NCBI RefSeq assembly: GCF_046297895.1
Contig: NZ_JBKBHC010000001.1
Span: forward strand, 62,001 to 126,000
Length of the DNA stretch: 64,000 nt
Direction of reading: 5' to 3'
Source: Ferrovibrio sp046297895
GTDB lineage: Bacteria > Pseudomonadota > Alphaproteobacteria > Ferrovibrionales > Ferrovibrionaceae
Both the position numbers and the translations under genes were made by a program. Below, in pieces: positions 26,451-35,115 of this stretch (within the stretch, counting starts at the first letter, position 1; every line of letters begins with the position of its first letter). The notes below the pieces were generated by a model. It searched no databases and was not told the DNA's origin. It saw only the letters and a list, made by a program, of their open reading frames with translations.

Positions 26451-26548
26451 CCATAAGCGGACGTGATCGCTGCCAATCGATTGTTTGCATGTAAAACCAT
26501 AGGCATTTCAACGAAATATCATCGCCGAAAGCCTTCGCATTGACGCGA

Positions 26549-26571
26549 GGGAAGCGCAGAATGCGGCTTCC
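26549..26571 (+). other. Hairpin upstream of aspA
   Basis: GGAAGCGCA and TGCGGCTTCC pair around a three-base loop with one bulged base, 24 bp before the aspA start. It may affect translation or stability of the aspA message. Confidence 0.3.
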
Positions 26572-26594
26572 ACAACAGCCATGGGGCAGCAGCG

Positions 26595-28031
26595 ATGAGC
26601 AGCGATACGTCAACCCGTCTGGAACATGACAGCCTGGGCGACATGGAAATCCCGGCCGCCGCCTATTTCGGCATCCAGACCCAGCGCGCGCTCAACAACT
26701 TCCACATCTCCGGCATCGGCATCAACCACTACCCCAACCTGATCCGCGCCTTCGGCATGGTGAAGAAGGCCTGCGCCTCGGCCAACAAGAAACTGGGCTA
26801 TCTGGAGCCGGAGAAATACAAGGCCATTGCCCAGGCCTGCGACGAACTGATCGACGGCAAGCTGCATGAATGGTTCACCATCGACGTGTTCCAGGGCGGC
26901 GCCGGCACCTCCACCAACATGAACGTCAACGAGGTGATCGCCAATCGCGGCCTGGAACTGATGGGGTTTCATAAGGGCGAATACAGCCACCTGCATCCCA
27001 ACGACGACGTCAACCTGTCGCAGTCGACCAATGACGTCTATCCCTCGGCCGTGCGCTTAAGCGTGATCCTGAGCCATGCCGAGCTGATGAAGGCGCTGGA
27101 CGGCCTGGCCTACGAGTTCCGCCAGCGCGGCGTGGAATTCGCCGACATCATCAAGCTGGGCCGCACCCAGCTGCAGGATGCCGTGCCGATGACGCTGGGC
27201 CAGGAATTCGAGGCCTTCGCCATCAACATCAAGGAAGACGTGGCGCGTGGCGACGAGATCGTGAAGCTGTTCCGCGAGATCAATCTGGGCGGCACCGCGG
27301 TGGGCACCGGCATCAACACCGAGCCGGAATATTCCAACCTGGCCATCGACGAACTGGCGCGAATCAGCGGCATCGAGATGGTGCGGGCTGCCAACCTGAT
27401 CGAGGCGAGCTGGGACATGGGCGCCTTCGTGCTCTATTCCGGCATGCTGAAACGCATCGCCGTGAAGCTTTCCAAGATCGCCAACGATCTGCGGCTGCTC
27501 TCGTCGGGCCCGCGCGGCGGCCTGGGCGAAATCTCGCTGCCGCCGATGCAGCCGGGCTCGTCGATCATGCCGGGCAAGGTCAACCCGGTGATTCCCGAGG
27601 TGGTGAACCAGGTCTGTTTCCAGGTGATCGGCAAGGACATGGCGATCACCATGGCCGCCGAGGCCGGGCAGTTGCAGCTCAACGTGATGGAGCCGCTGAT
27701 CGTCTACAACACGCTCTCCTCCATGCAGCTTCTGTCCCGCGCCGCACGCACGCTGTCCGAGAAATGCGTCAGCGGCATCCAGGCCAATGTCGAACAGGCC
27801 AAGCGCCATGTGGAGGCCAGCGTGGGCATCGTCACCGCGCTGAACCCCTATATTGGCTACGAGAAATCGGCGGCCGTGGCCAAGGAATCGCTCAAGACCG
27901 GCCGCACCGTGCGCGAACTGGTGGTGGAGAAAGGCTGGCTGACCGAACACCAGCTCGACGACATCCTCGATGTCGCCAAGCTCACCGCACCAAGGCGGCG
28001 CGGGCGCAAGATCGTGGCGCCGACGCAATAG
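26595..28031 (+). CDS. aspA: Aspartate ammonia-lyase
   Basis: 478 residues of the fumarase/aspartase superfamily, converting L-aspartate to fumarate and ammonia in the cytoplasm. Conserved blocks: FQGGAGTSTNMNVNEVIANR near residue 96, HPNDDVNLSQSTNDVYPSA near 132, and the mobile catalytic loop PGSSIMPGKVNPVIPEVVNQ near 317-336 with its Ser. The following AAEAGQLQLNVMEP is characteristic of aspartase rather than fumarase C. The C-terminal tail TAPRRRGRKIV is basic. It stands alone with a 144 bp upstream gap. Confidence 0.88.
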   Translation: MSSDTSTRLEHDSLGDMEIPAAAYFGIQTQRALNNFHISGIGINHYPNLIRAFGMVKKACASANKKLGYLEPEKYKAIAQACDELIDGKLHEWFTIDVFQGGAGTSTNMNVNEVIANRGLELMGFHKGEYSHLHPNDDVNLSQSTNDVYPSAVRLSVILSHAELMKALDGLAYEFRQRGVEFADIIKLGRTQLQDAVPMTLGQEFEAFAINIKEDVARGDEIVKLFREINLGGTAVGTGINTEPEYSNLAIDELARISGIEMVRAANLIEASWDMGAFVLYSGMLKRIAVKLSKIANDLRLLSSGPRGGLGEISLPPMQPGSSIMPGKVNPVIPEVVNQVCFQVIGKDMAITMAAEAGQLQLNVMEPLIVYNTLSSMQLLSRAARTLSEKCVSGIQANVEQAKRHVEASVGIVTALNPYIGYEKSAAVAKESLKTGRTVRELVVEKGWLTEHQLDDILDVAKLTAPRRRGRKIVAPTQ

Positions 28032-28058
28032 TCCATCGTTTGATAAAGAAGTCGTCAT

Positions 28059-28077
28059 GGCCGGGACAAGCCCGGCC
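28059..28077. repeat. Interspersed palindromic element, partial copy
   Basis: GGCCGGG and CCCGGCC around ACAAG, within a longer match to the pattern CATGGCCGGGACAAGCCCGGCC. Similar elements occur at 42886-42909 and 47164-47231. Such short intergenic palindromes are widespread in alphaproteobacterial genomes. It lies between convergent aspA and the hotdog gene and may act as a terminator for both. Confidence 0.55.
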
Positions 28078-28098
28078 CTGGCGACTTATGAATGGCTG

Positions 28099-28959
28099 TT
28101 AACCGAGCACCGCCTCGGCCGTCATCGCCAGCGCACCATCGCTATCGGCGATCCAGAGTTTCAGCACATCCTCGCCGTCCAGTTTGCCGCAGAGGCTGAA
28201 GCGCCGGCTGTCGATCACCGGGCGGCGGCCGCGGAAGCTGAAACCGCGCAAGGCCCGATCCGGCATCGCATCGCCGGCTAAATCCACCAGCAGCGTGGCC
28301 AGCAGCGGGCCATGCACCACCAGCCCATCGTAGCCTTCCACGCCACGCGCATAGTCGCGGTCGTAATGGATGCGGTGGCCGTTGAAGGTGAGCGCGGAAT
28401 AGCGGAACAGCAAAACCGGATCGGCGACGAAGCCCTCGTCCCATTGCTGGTCGGTCGGTGCCGGTTCGGGCGGCGGCAGCACCGCGCCGGGCTTTTCCTC
28501 GCGGTAGACGATGTCGTGCCGGTCGGTGATGCAGAGCGCGGTGCCGTAATAGATCTCGTGCCGCACGGTGACGAAGGCGAGCCGGCCGCTGCGGCCATGC
28601 TTCTCGACCACATCCTCGATGGTGGAGATGCGCCGCGCCGGCCGGCCGAGCGGTATGGGGTGATGGAAGTCGATACGGCTGCCGGCCCACATGCGCCTTG
28701 TCTGCGCGCCGTTCCAGACGCGGCCGACATCGGGCAGGAATTCGCCCAGGGCGGGATGCCCGTCGCGGCCCAGCCGGGCGCGCGAGGCCATCGACCAGAA
28801 ATACAGCCAGTGCCGCAGCGGCGGCAGCGGCGCGCCCGCGACCAGCCCGCTCTCTGCGCGGTCCAGCGCACGCGCCAGCGCGATGCAGCGTTCGGCTGAA
28901 ATGAGATCGGCGGCCGTTTCCGAGCCGCCGATCCAGTCCTGCAAGGATGTCTTGTCCAT
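28099..28959 (-). CDS. FAS1-like/MaoC hotdog acyl-CoA dehydratase
   Basis: 286 residues with two hotdog modules. The N-terminal half contains PPLRHWLYFWSMASRARLG, DGHPALGEFLP and a WAGSRIDFHHPIPLG segment. The C-terminal half contains FRYSALTFNGHRIHYDRDYA and GLVVHGPLLATLL, the hydratase 2 motif with its catalytic Asp/His region. The layout matches HTD2-like and mesaconyl-C4-CoA/itaconyl-CoA hydratase proteins, which hydrate or dehydrate acyl-CoA. Its neighbours give no tight operon partner: the coiled-coil gene lies 19 bp upstream in the same direction. Confidence 0.78.
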   Translation of the reverse strand: MDKTSLQDWIGGSETAADLISAERCIALARALDRAESGLVAGAPLPPLRHWLYFWSMASRARLGRDGHPALGEFLPDVGRVWNGAQTRRMWAGSRIDFHHPIPLGRPARRISTIEDVVEKHGRSGRLAFVTVRHEIYYGTALCITDRHDIVYREEKPGAVLPPPEPAPTDQQWDEGFVADPVLLFRYSALTFNGHRIHYDRDYARGVEGYDGLVVHGPLLATLLVDLAGDAMPDRALRGFSFRGRRPVIDSRRFSLCGKLDGEDVLKLWIADSDGALAMTAEAVLG

Positions 28960-28978
28960 GTGCCGTTACTGAATTCTC

Positions 28979-31900
28979 TTACTGGCGTGCCTTGCCAACC
29001 GCCTCGCGCAGCAGCAGGTAGACCTTGCCGATATCGGCGGTGACGAAGGCCGAGGTGAGCAGCTCCTCGTGTTCCACGCCCTTGGCGCCGGCCAGCACAC
29101 GCTCGAATTCGGCGATGTAGCGGTCGGTGAAGTCGCGGAACTCGCCGTCTTCCTGGTATTTGCCGCGAATCTTGTCAAGGTCGCGCTGGTCGATCAGCTT
29201 GCGGGTGAACAGGCCGCGCTCGCCCTTGTAGTAGCGCCGCCACAGCTCTTCCGACAGGTCGCGGTTGAGCAGGCGGGTGATGTCGATGGCCATCGAGTTG
29301 AGGTGGCCGGTGATGAAGGCCGCGGTCTTGAGGAACTGCTCGCCGCGCAGGGCCTGGGTGGCCTTGCGCAAGGCTTCGGCCTCGACGCTGGCGGTGCGGG
29401 CCGCTTCGGCCAGCGCCTTGGCATCGGCCTTGAGGCTGGCTTCGGCGGATGCCGCCTCGCTGGCGGCGCGGGCCGCGGCCGAGGCCAGGTCCTTGGCGCG
29501 CTGGCCCAGGATGTCGGCGGTTTCCGCGGCACGCGCGGTGGCGCGGTCGGTAACGGCACTGAACTCGTTGCCGGTGCGGGCCAGACGCTCGCCGATCTCG
29601 GTGACCTTTTCCGACAGCCGGCCGGCGCGGGTATCGACCTCGTCGGCCTGGCGGCGGAAACCGTCGCTCATGCGGTCGGTCTGCTTCATCGCGTCTTCCA
29701 CGATGTTGGCCAGCTCGCGGGTGCGGTTGCGCAGCACCTCCGAGGCATCGTCAATGCGGCCCGAGGCATTGCCGACCGCGAGATTGATCTCGCGGGCGCG
29801 GGCGTCGAAGGTGGTGCCGACCTGCTCGATGCGGCTGACGGCCTCGTCGGACACGCGCGAAACCTCCTGGGCCTGGCGGCGGAAGCTGTCGCCGATATTC
29901 GCCGTCTTGAGAATGGCGGCATCGGAGGCTTCGGCCAGTTCCTGCACGCGGCCGCGGAAATTCTCGCGGATGCTCTCGGCCTGGCGGGTTAGTTCGGTGC
30001 TGAGCGCGGTGAGCGCGCCGGCCTGCTCGTGGATCGTGCTGCGCAGTTCCAGCGTACGGTCGACCACGCCCTGCGCCGCTTCGCCCAGCTCGACCGAGCG
30101 GATGCGCGCGGTGTCGCCGGCGGCATTGATGCTGCCGGTTGCCTTCTCGGCGGCGGCATTCAGGCTGTTGGCCTCGGCCTGCGCCTTCTCGCTCATCGCC
30201 AGCAGGGCCGCGGTCTGCGCCGTGGCCTTTTCGGCCAGTTGCGCCATCGCCTCGGCGACGCCGAGCGACAGGTCCTGCAGATCCTTGGCGCGAGCCTGCG
30301 CGGTGCTGCCGGCAAGCTGCGATTCCATCGCCGCGCGTTCGGCGGCGGCGCTGAGGGCGTGGGCCTGGGTCTGTGCGGTCTCGCTCACCTGGTGCAGACG
30401 CTGCGAGGCGCGTTCGGCAGCGGCCTGCAGCTGCACGGCATCCTGGCCGGCGCTTTCGCCGGCCGAGCGCAGGCGCTGCGCGGTGCGGGCGGCGGCCTGG
30501 TCGAGGCCGTCGATCTGGTCGCGCACGCTGTCGCCGGTTTCGGTGATGCGCCGGGTGACGCCGTCGATGGTGGTGACGAACTGTTCGGCATGCTGGCGCA
30601 ACTGGCCGCCGACGGCCGAAATCTGGTCGTCGGTGCGCTGAGTCGCCTGGGCCAGCAGGGCATTGGCCTGGGTCATGGTCTCTTGCACCTGGGCTGCCAT
30701 GGCGAGCGCCTCGCGGCCGGCCTGGCCGAGGCTTTCGACACGGGCCTTGATGGTGGCATCGGCCTCGCCGATCTTGCTCAGGGCGCGGCCCGAGGTTTCA
30801 TCCAGGATATCGGCGCGCTGCTTCAACTCGTCGCCGGCGCGCATGGCGCGGTCGGTGATCTGCTGCAGCGTGCTGGTCATGTTGACGCCTTCGCGGCGCA
30901 GGGCATCGCCGGCCTGGGCCAGGCGCTGGTCGGCCAGTTCGGCCGCCGTGCCAAGCTGGTCGGCCTGATGGCGGACCAGGTCGCCGGTCAGCTTCAGGCG
31001 CTGCTCGGCCTGGGTAGCCGCTTCGGCGAAGGCATCGGCCTGGCGGGTGGCGGAAGCGCCGGCCTGCTCCAGGGCATTGGTGCGACCGCGCATCTCGTCG
31101 GACGCGACACGCAGCCGCTCGGCCACGCGGGCACCCTGCTCGTCCAGCGCGCCCACTTCCGAACGCACGGTCTCGCCGATATCGCGGATGCGGCCGATGG
31201 TGGTGCCGGTGGCCTGTTCGATCTCGCGTACACGCTCGCGCAGCACGGTGCCCGCGGCCTCGGCGCTGTCGATCACCTTCTGGCTGGCATTGCTGAACAG
31301 CAGGCTTTCGCGGCCGAAGCTTTCGCCGGCGGCAGTGGCGCGGGCGACGGTGACTTCGGCGGCGGTGGTGATGGTCTGGGCGGCTTCGGCAAAACTCATG
31401 CCGATGCGCCCGGCCTCGCCGCCGGCCCGCGTCACGGCCTGCTCCAGCGCCACGATCTTCTGCTCGAGCTGGGCGGCGATCTGCTGCGCCACCTCGGCCG
31501 CGCGCTGCACCGCCTGGTCCATCAGTTCGCCATGGCGGCGCGAGAGTTCCTCAACGCGCTCGTTCTGGAACTGGATCGCCGAGGTGATACGGGAAATCTC
31601 GGACGCCTTGGCCTGGAAGATGCCGCGCGCGGTTTCCACTTCGCGCACGATCACATCGGCAGCCTGCAGCAACACCTGGGCCTGCGTCGACACGGTCTGA
31701 CCGATGCCGGAAACCTTGGCGTTCATCTCGGTGCCGACCTTGTCGGCGACCTCGACCAGCGCGCGGCTCTGCTCCTCGAAGCGGCCGGCCAGCCCCTTCA
31801 CGGTGGCATCCAGGTCGCGATTGACCTGTTCGGCGGCGGCCAGCAGGCCCTGCGACGACTGGCTCAGGCTGCCGGTGATCTGCTTGGCCTGCAGCGCGAC

Positions 31901-32452
31901 CTGCTCGCCCGCGCCGGCGGCGGCATTGATCAGCACCTGCTGCTGGCTGGCCATGGTCTCGCCCAGCGCGGCGATCCGGTCGGTGGCCGACTGCGCGGCC
32001 TCTTCCATCTCGCGGGCCTGGCGACGCAGTGCGCCGGCCAGGGCGGAAACGCGGCGCTCGGCCTCGGGCGTCGGGTAGGTCAGGTCGAGCAGCACCTGAT
32101 GCAGGGCGGCGGCCTGGCGCCTGATCGCGCTGCCGCGCCACAGGTTGAGCAGCAGCAGCCACAGGAAGGCGAGCGGTGCCGCCATGCCGGCGACGAAGGC
32201 GCCGAATTCATGCGGCAGCGCGTGCCACAGATTCTGCCAGCCGATGGAATTCTGGATGTAGAGGGCGCAGATGCCGAGCCAGAGCAGGCTGATCGTCGCA
32301 CCCGCCGCGACCATGATGCGGCGGCGACGTTCCAGCGCCGGCATACCGATCAGTTCGGCGGCCTCCGCCTCGGCCCGGTCGACGGCCGCCTGGCTGGCCG
32401 CCTTGGCGGCATTGGCGGCCATATCGGCGCGCGGATGTTTAATCAGCGTCAT
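28979..32452 (-). CDS. Large membrane-anchored coiled-coil protein, TipN-like polar scaffold candidate
   Basis: 1157 residues with GGGAGG before the ATG at 32452. N-terminal cytoplasmic segment of about 45 residues, two membrane helices at about 47-66 and 84-106, then roughly 900 residues of Ala/Glu/Gln/Arg-rich helical repeats (many A-E-x-A and S-x-x-R-I-x heptad-like units). A distinct C-terminal domain of about 120 residues includes HLNSMAIDITRLLNRDLSEE, LWRRYYKGERGLFTRKL and EFERVLAGAKG. This plan of two N-terminal helices, a long cytoplasmic coiled coil and a compact end domain is that of TipN, the pole-marking protein of Caulobacter, and of larger growth-pole proteins in Rhizobiales. 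The functional link is inference from architecture. Methyl-accepting HAMP and MCP hairpin motifs were not seen. Confidence 0.72.
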   Translation of the reverse strand: MTLIKHPRADMAANAAKAASQAAVDRAEAEAAELIGMPALERRRRIMVAAGATISLLWLGICALYIQNSIGWQNLWHALPHEFGAFVAGMAAPLAFLWLLLLNLWRGSAIRRQAAALHQVLLDLTYPTPEAERRVSALAGALRRQAREMEEAAQSATDRIAALGETMASQQQVLINAAAGAGEQVALQAKQITGSLSQSSQGLLAAAEQVNRDLDATVKGLAGRFEEQSRALVEVADKVGTEMNAKVSGIGQTVSTQAQVLLQAADVIVREVETARGIFQAKASEISRITSAIQFQNERVEELSRRHGELMDQAVQRAAEVAQQIAAQLEQKIVALEQAVTRAGGEAGRIGMSFAEAAQTITTAAEVTVARATAAGESFGRESLLFSNASQKVIDSAEAAGTVLRERVREIEQATGTTIGRIRDIGETVRSEVGALDEQGARVAERLRVASDEMRGRTNALEQAGASATRQADAFAEAATQAEQRLKLTGDLVRHQADQLGTAAELADQRLAQAGDALRREGVNMTSTLQQITDRAMRAGDELKQRADILDETSGRALSKIGEADATIKARVESLGQAGREALAMAAQVQETMTQANALLAQATQRTDDQISAVGGQLRQHAEQFVTTIDGVTRRITETGDSVRDQIDGLDQAAARTAQRLRSAGESAGQDAVQLQAAAERASQRLHQVSETAQTQAHALSAAAERAAMESQLAGSTAQARAKDLQDLSLGVAEAMAQLAEKATAQTAALLAMSEKAQAEANSLNAAAEKATGSINAAGDTARIRSVELGEAAQGVVDRTLELRSTIHEQAGALTALSTELTRQAESIRENFRGRVQELAEASDAAILKTANIGDSFRRQAQEVSRVSDEAVSRIEQVGTTFDARAREINLAVGNASGRIDDASEVLRNRTRELANIVEDAMKQTDRMSDGFRRQADEVDTRAGRLSEKVTEIGERLARTGNEFSAVTDRATARAAETADILGQRAKDLASAAARAASEAASAEASLKADAKALAEAARTASVEAEALRKATQALRGEQFLKTAAFITGHLNSMAIDITRLLNRDLSEELWRRYYKGERGLFTRKLIDQRDLDKIRGKYQEDGEFRDFTDRYIAEFERVLAGAKGVEHEELLTSAFVTADIGKVYLLLREAVGKARQ

Positions 32453-32632
32453 CGCAACCTCCCCCGCCTGGCCAGATTGTCATCCGGCCGGTCGGATCGC
32501 GTTAAGGCCCGCATTGAAACACCAAATGCCGCGGGCACAAAGAGCGGCTAAGGGCGTAAATCCCGCGCCGGTAGCACAACAGATAGAGGGACAATGGTTA
32601 ACAGCGGCTTGCGCACAGGGTGGCCAAAATAG

Positions 32633-32650
32633 TTATCCACGCTATCCACA
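32633..32650 (+). promoter_or_regulatory. Two adjacent DnaA-box-like 9-mers upstream of nrdA
   Basis: TTATCCACG (32633-32641) and CTATCCACA (32642-32650) each match the DnaA box TTATCCACA at eight of nine positions and are directly adjacent on the same strand. DnaA is known to regulate nrdAB in Escherichia coli. Here the pair lies about 100 bp before the NrdR-like boxes. Confidence 0.45.
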
Positions 32651-32751
32651 GGGCACTTTTTGCAACGCAGCGAACGTCAGCGACACGGCATAAAATCAGG
32701 GGGTTCACGCTATGCTGAATCCGTCAAGGCAATTTTTTACAGGCCGATGTC

Positions 32752-32798
32752 ACACATCGTATTGACGCTCCCTTAACGGTCAGTACCATATCTTGTGT
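32752..32798 (+). promoter_or_regulatory. Pair of NrdR boxes upstream of nrdA
   Basis: Box 2 at 32783-32798 matches the NrdR consensus ACACWATATMTTGTGT at 13 of 16 positions (GTACCATATCTTGTGT). A weaker box 1 at 32752-32767 (ACACATCGTATTGACG) keeps the left arm and the centre. Their starts are exactly 31 bp apart, the three-helical-turn spacing characteristic of paired NrdR sites. A TTGACG hexamer at 32762-32767 could be the -35 element, so NrdR binding would block the promoter. Confidence 0.65.
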
Positions 32799-32956
32799 TC
32801 GCTGAAGCTGTTTCGTGTCGACGCTGCGCCGTCTTCGGATTCCGGTTGCCGGGCTGTTTTCCGGGGTTTTCGAAGGTGCAAAACGGGGTGCGCAGCCGCC
32901 AGACAGTCGCCAGCGGACGGGATACTGGGATTTTTGAAACGGACCGGTCCAGCCAG

Positions 32957-32983
32957 CCACAAAATGTGGCGCCACGAATGTGG
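32957..32983 (+). other. Two tandem small hairpins in the nrdA leader
   Basis: CCACA/TGTGG around three bases (32957-32969) and CCAC/GTGG around four bases (32972-32983), two bases apart, 34 bp before the proposed nrdA start codon. Possible leader structure; function unknown. Confidence 0.3.
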
Positions 32984-33016
32984 GAGTCTGGCCGCAAGAA
33001 CGAGGGGAAGCCATCC

Positions 33017-34939
33017 GTGCTGAACACTCTGCAAACCGAACGCGGCATCCGCATCGACGTCGACCGCAGCCGCGACCGCCTGCTGACCGATTTCGGCAAG
33101 GCCACCCTCGATGACCGCTACCTGCTGCCGGGCGAGTCCTATCAGGACCTGTTCGCCCGCGTCGCCAGCCATTATGCCGACGACACCGCCCATGCCCAGC
33201 GGATGTACAGCTACATCTCCAAGCTCTGGTTCATGCCGGCGACCCCGGTGCTGTCGAATGGCGGCACCAGCCGCGGCCTGCCGATCTCGTGCTTCCTGAA
33301 CGAGGCCAACGACAGCCTGGACGGCATCGTCGGCCTGTGGAACGAGAATGTCTGGCTGGCGGCCCGCGGCGGCGGCATCGGCAGCTACTGGGGCAACCTG
33401 CGCTCGATCGGCGAGAAGGTGGGTCAGAACGGCAAGACCTCGGGCATCATCCCTTTCATCCGCGTGATGGACAGCCTGACCCTCGCCATCAGCCAGGGCT
33501 CGCTGCGCCGCGGCTCGGCCGCCTGCTACCTGCCGATCGACCATCCGGAGATCGAGGAATTCATCGAGATCCGCCGCCCCACCGGCGGCGATCCGAACCG
33601 CAAGGCGCTGAACCTGCATAACGGCATCCTGATCTCGGATGCCTTCATGCGCGCCGTGGAGAATGACGAGCAGTGGGCGCTGGTCAGCCCGCATGACGGC
33701 ACCGTGCAGCGCACCGTGTCGGCCCGCGCGCTGTGGATCCGCATCCTCACCGCCCGCATCGAGACCGGCGAGCCCTACATCGTCTATATCGACCATGTGA
33801 ACCGCGCCCTGCCGGAGCATCACAAGCTGGCCGGCCTGCGCGTCAAGACCTCGAACCTGTGCAGCGAGATCACGCTGCCGACCGGCATCGACCAGCATGG
33901 CCAGCAGCGCACTGCCGTCTGCTGCCTTTCCTCGCTGAACCTGGAATACTTCCATGAGTGGAAGGAACACCCGCTGTTCATCGAGGATTGCCTGCGCTTC
34001 CTCGACAACGTGCTGCAGGACTTCATCGACAAGGCCCCCGACAGCATGGCCAAGGCGCGCTATGCCGCGCAGCGCGAGCGTTCGGTCGGCCTGGGCGTGA
34101 TGGGCTTCCACTCCTTCCTGCAGGCCAATGGCGTGCCGTGGGAGAGCGTGATGGCCAAGGTGTGGAACCGCACCATCTTCAAGCATGTGAAGGAACATGC
34201 CGACGCCGCCTCGCGCAAGCTGGCGGAAGAGCGCGGCCCCTGCCCCGATGCCGCCGAATACGGCATCATGGAGCGCTTCTCGCACAAGATCGCCATCGCA
34301 CCGACCGCGTCGATCTCGATCATCGCCGGCGGCGCCTCGCCCGGCATCGAACCGAACGTGGCCAATGCCTTCACGCACAAGACCCTGTCGGGCTCCTTCT
34401 CGGTGCGCAATCGCTACCTGGAAAAGACGCTGGAGCAGTATGAGAAGAACGACGACGAGACCTGGTCGTCGATCACCACCAGCGGCGGCTCGGTGCAACA
34501 TCTCGACTTCCTGTCGGATGACGAGAAGGCCGTGTTCAAGACCGCCTTCGAGATCGACCAGCGCTGGCTGATCGACCTGGCGGCCGACCGTACGCCCTAT
34601 ATCTGCCAGGCGCAGAGCCTGAACATCTTCCTGCCTGCCAACGTGCATAAGCGCGATCTGCACCAGATCCACTTCCAGGCCTGGAAGAAGGGCGTGAAGA
34701 GCCTGTATTACTGCCGCTCGCTCTCGATCCAGCGCGCCGAAACCGTATCGGGCAAGTCGGCCGCCGAAGTGACGACCAATGTCGTCTCGATCCCGCTGGT
34801 CGGCAAGATCAACGAAGGCGAGCGTCCGCAGCGCGCCCCGGCAATGAATGAGCCGGAATTGCCGCTGGCAGCGGCGGCGGCGGTCGGCGGCGGCCCGCGC
34901 GAGGCGGTCGATTACGACGAGTGCCTCGCCTGCCAGTGA
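33017..34939 (+). CDS. nrdA: Ribonucleoside-diphosphate reductase, alpha (large) subunit, class I
   Basis: Catalytic subunit reducing NDPs to dNDPs. The GTG at 33017, with AGGGG upstream, gives 640 residues beginning VLNTLQTERGIRI; an ATG at 32978 is possible, and sequence before that does not look like NrdA. Active-site residues are visible: GLPISCFLNE (first redox Cys), NLCSE with the thiyl-radical Cys282, AVCCLSSLNL (second redox Cys), LYYCRSLS for the radical-transfer Tyr pair, and a C-terminal CLAC that would shuttle electrons from thioredoxin or glutaredoxin. The N-terminus is short and lacks a recognisable ATP-cone, so dATP overall inhibition may be absent. nrdB is encoded 7 kb away rather than adjacent. 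Confidence 0.92.
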   Translation: MLNTLQTERGIRIDVDRSRDRLLTDFGKATLDDRYLLPGESYQDLFARVASHYADDTAHAQRMYSYISKLWFMPATPVLSNGGTSRGLPISCFLNEANDSLDGIVGLWNENVWLAARGGGIGSYWGNLRSIGEKVGQNGKTSGIIPFIRVMDSLTLAISQGSLRRGSAACYLPIDHPEIEEFIEIRRPTGGDPNRKALNLHNGILISDAFMRAVENDEQWALVSPHDGTVQRTVSARALWIRILTARIETGEPYIVYIDHVNRALPEHHKLAGLRVKTSNLCSEITLPTGIDQHGQQRTAVCCLSSLNLEYFHEWKEHPLFIEDCLRFLDNVLQDFIDKAPDSMAKARYAAQRERSVGLGVMGFHSFLQANGVPWESVMAKVWNRTIFKHVKEHADAASRKLAEERGPCPDAAEYGIMERFSHKIAIAPTASISIIAGGASPGIEPNVANAFTHKTLSGSFSVRNRYLEKTLEQYEKNDDETWSSITTSGGSVQHLDFLSDDEKAVFKTAFEIDQRWLIDLAADRTPYICQAQSLNIFLPANVHKRDLHQIHFQAWKKGVKSLYYCRSLSIQRAETVSGKSAAEVTTNVVSIPLVGKINEGERPQRAPAMNEPELPLAAAAAVGGGPREAVDYDECLACQ

Positions 34940-34965
34940 CCCTGGCATAGCAGCGACGCGATGCG

Positions 34966-34992
34966 AAAAGCCCGGCATAAGCCGGGCTTTTT
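34966..34992. terminator. Intrinsic terminator after nrdA
   Basis: GCCCGGC and GCCGGGC with an ATAA loop, preceded by AAAA and followed by TTTTT. A strong terminator 27 bp after the nrdA stop. Confidence 0.85.
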
Positions 34993-35115
34993 CATGTGCG
35001 TTTCATGGCCGTAACGCATGACGGTTGCCAAATCTTTAGACCGTCTTACACACTGTTAATTTCACATTCGGCGGCAGCGGCCGTTTGATGGGGCGTCAAG
35101 AAGAAGGACGCCGCC

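Larger units (their letters stand above)
32453..33016 (+). other. 564 bp intergenic region upstream of nrdA
   Basis: No protein gene is supported here. It contains DnaA-like 9-mers at 32633-32650, paired NrdR-like boxes at 32752-32798 overlapping a possible -35 (TTGACG, 32762-32767), and two small hairpins at 32957-32983. The left part (32453-32600) would hold the promoter of the divergent coiled-coil gene; I see no clear motif there. Confidence 0.6.

Noticed and set aside
28979..32452. Methyl-accepting chemotaxis protein
   Set aside because: Coiled-coil and membrane helices are present, but there is no HAMP domain and no conserved signalling hairpin (E-R-T-N-L-L-A-L-N-A-A-I-E-A type).
30029..32551. 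840-codon plus-strand frame opposite the coiled-coil gene
   Set aside because: Gly/His/Leu-rich antisense of the Ala/Glu/Arg repeat gene; no start signal or domain. The minus-strand protein has a good ribosome site and membrane helices.
32795..33016. Extended N-terminus of NrdA
   Set aside because: About 70 codons upstream of the GTG are open but Cys/Arg/Phe-rich and unlike NrdA; the segment also contains promoter and leader elements.
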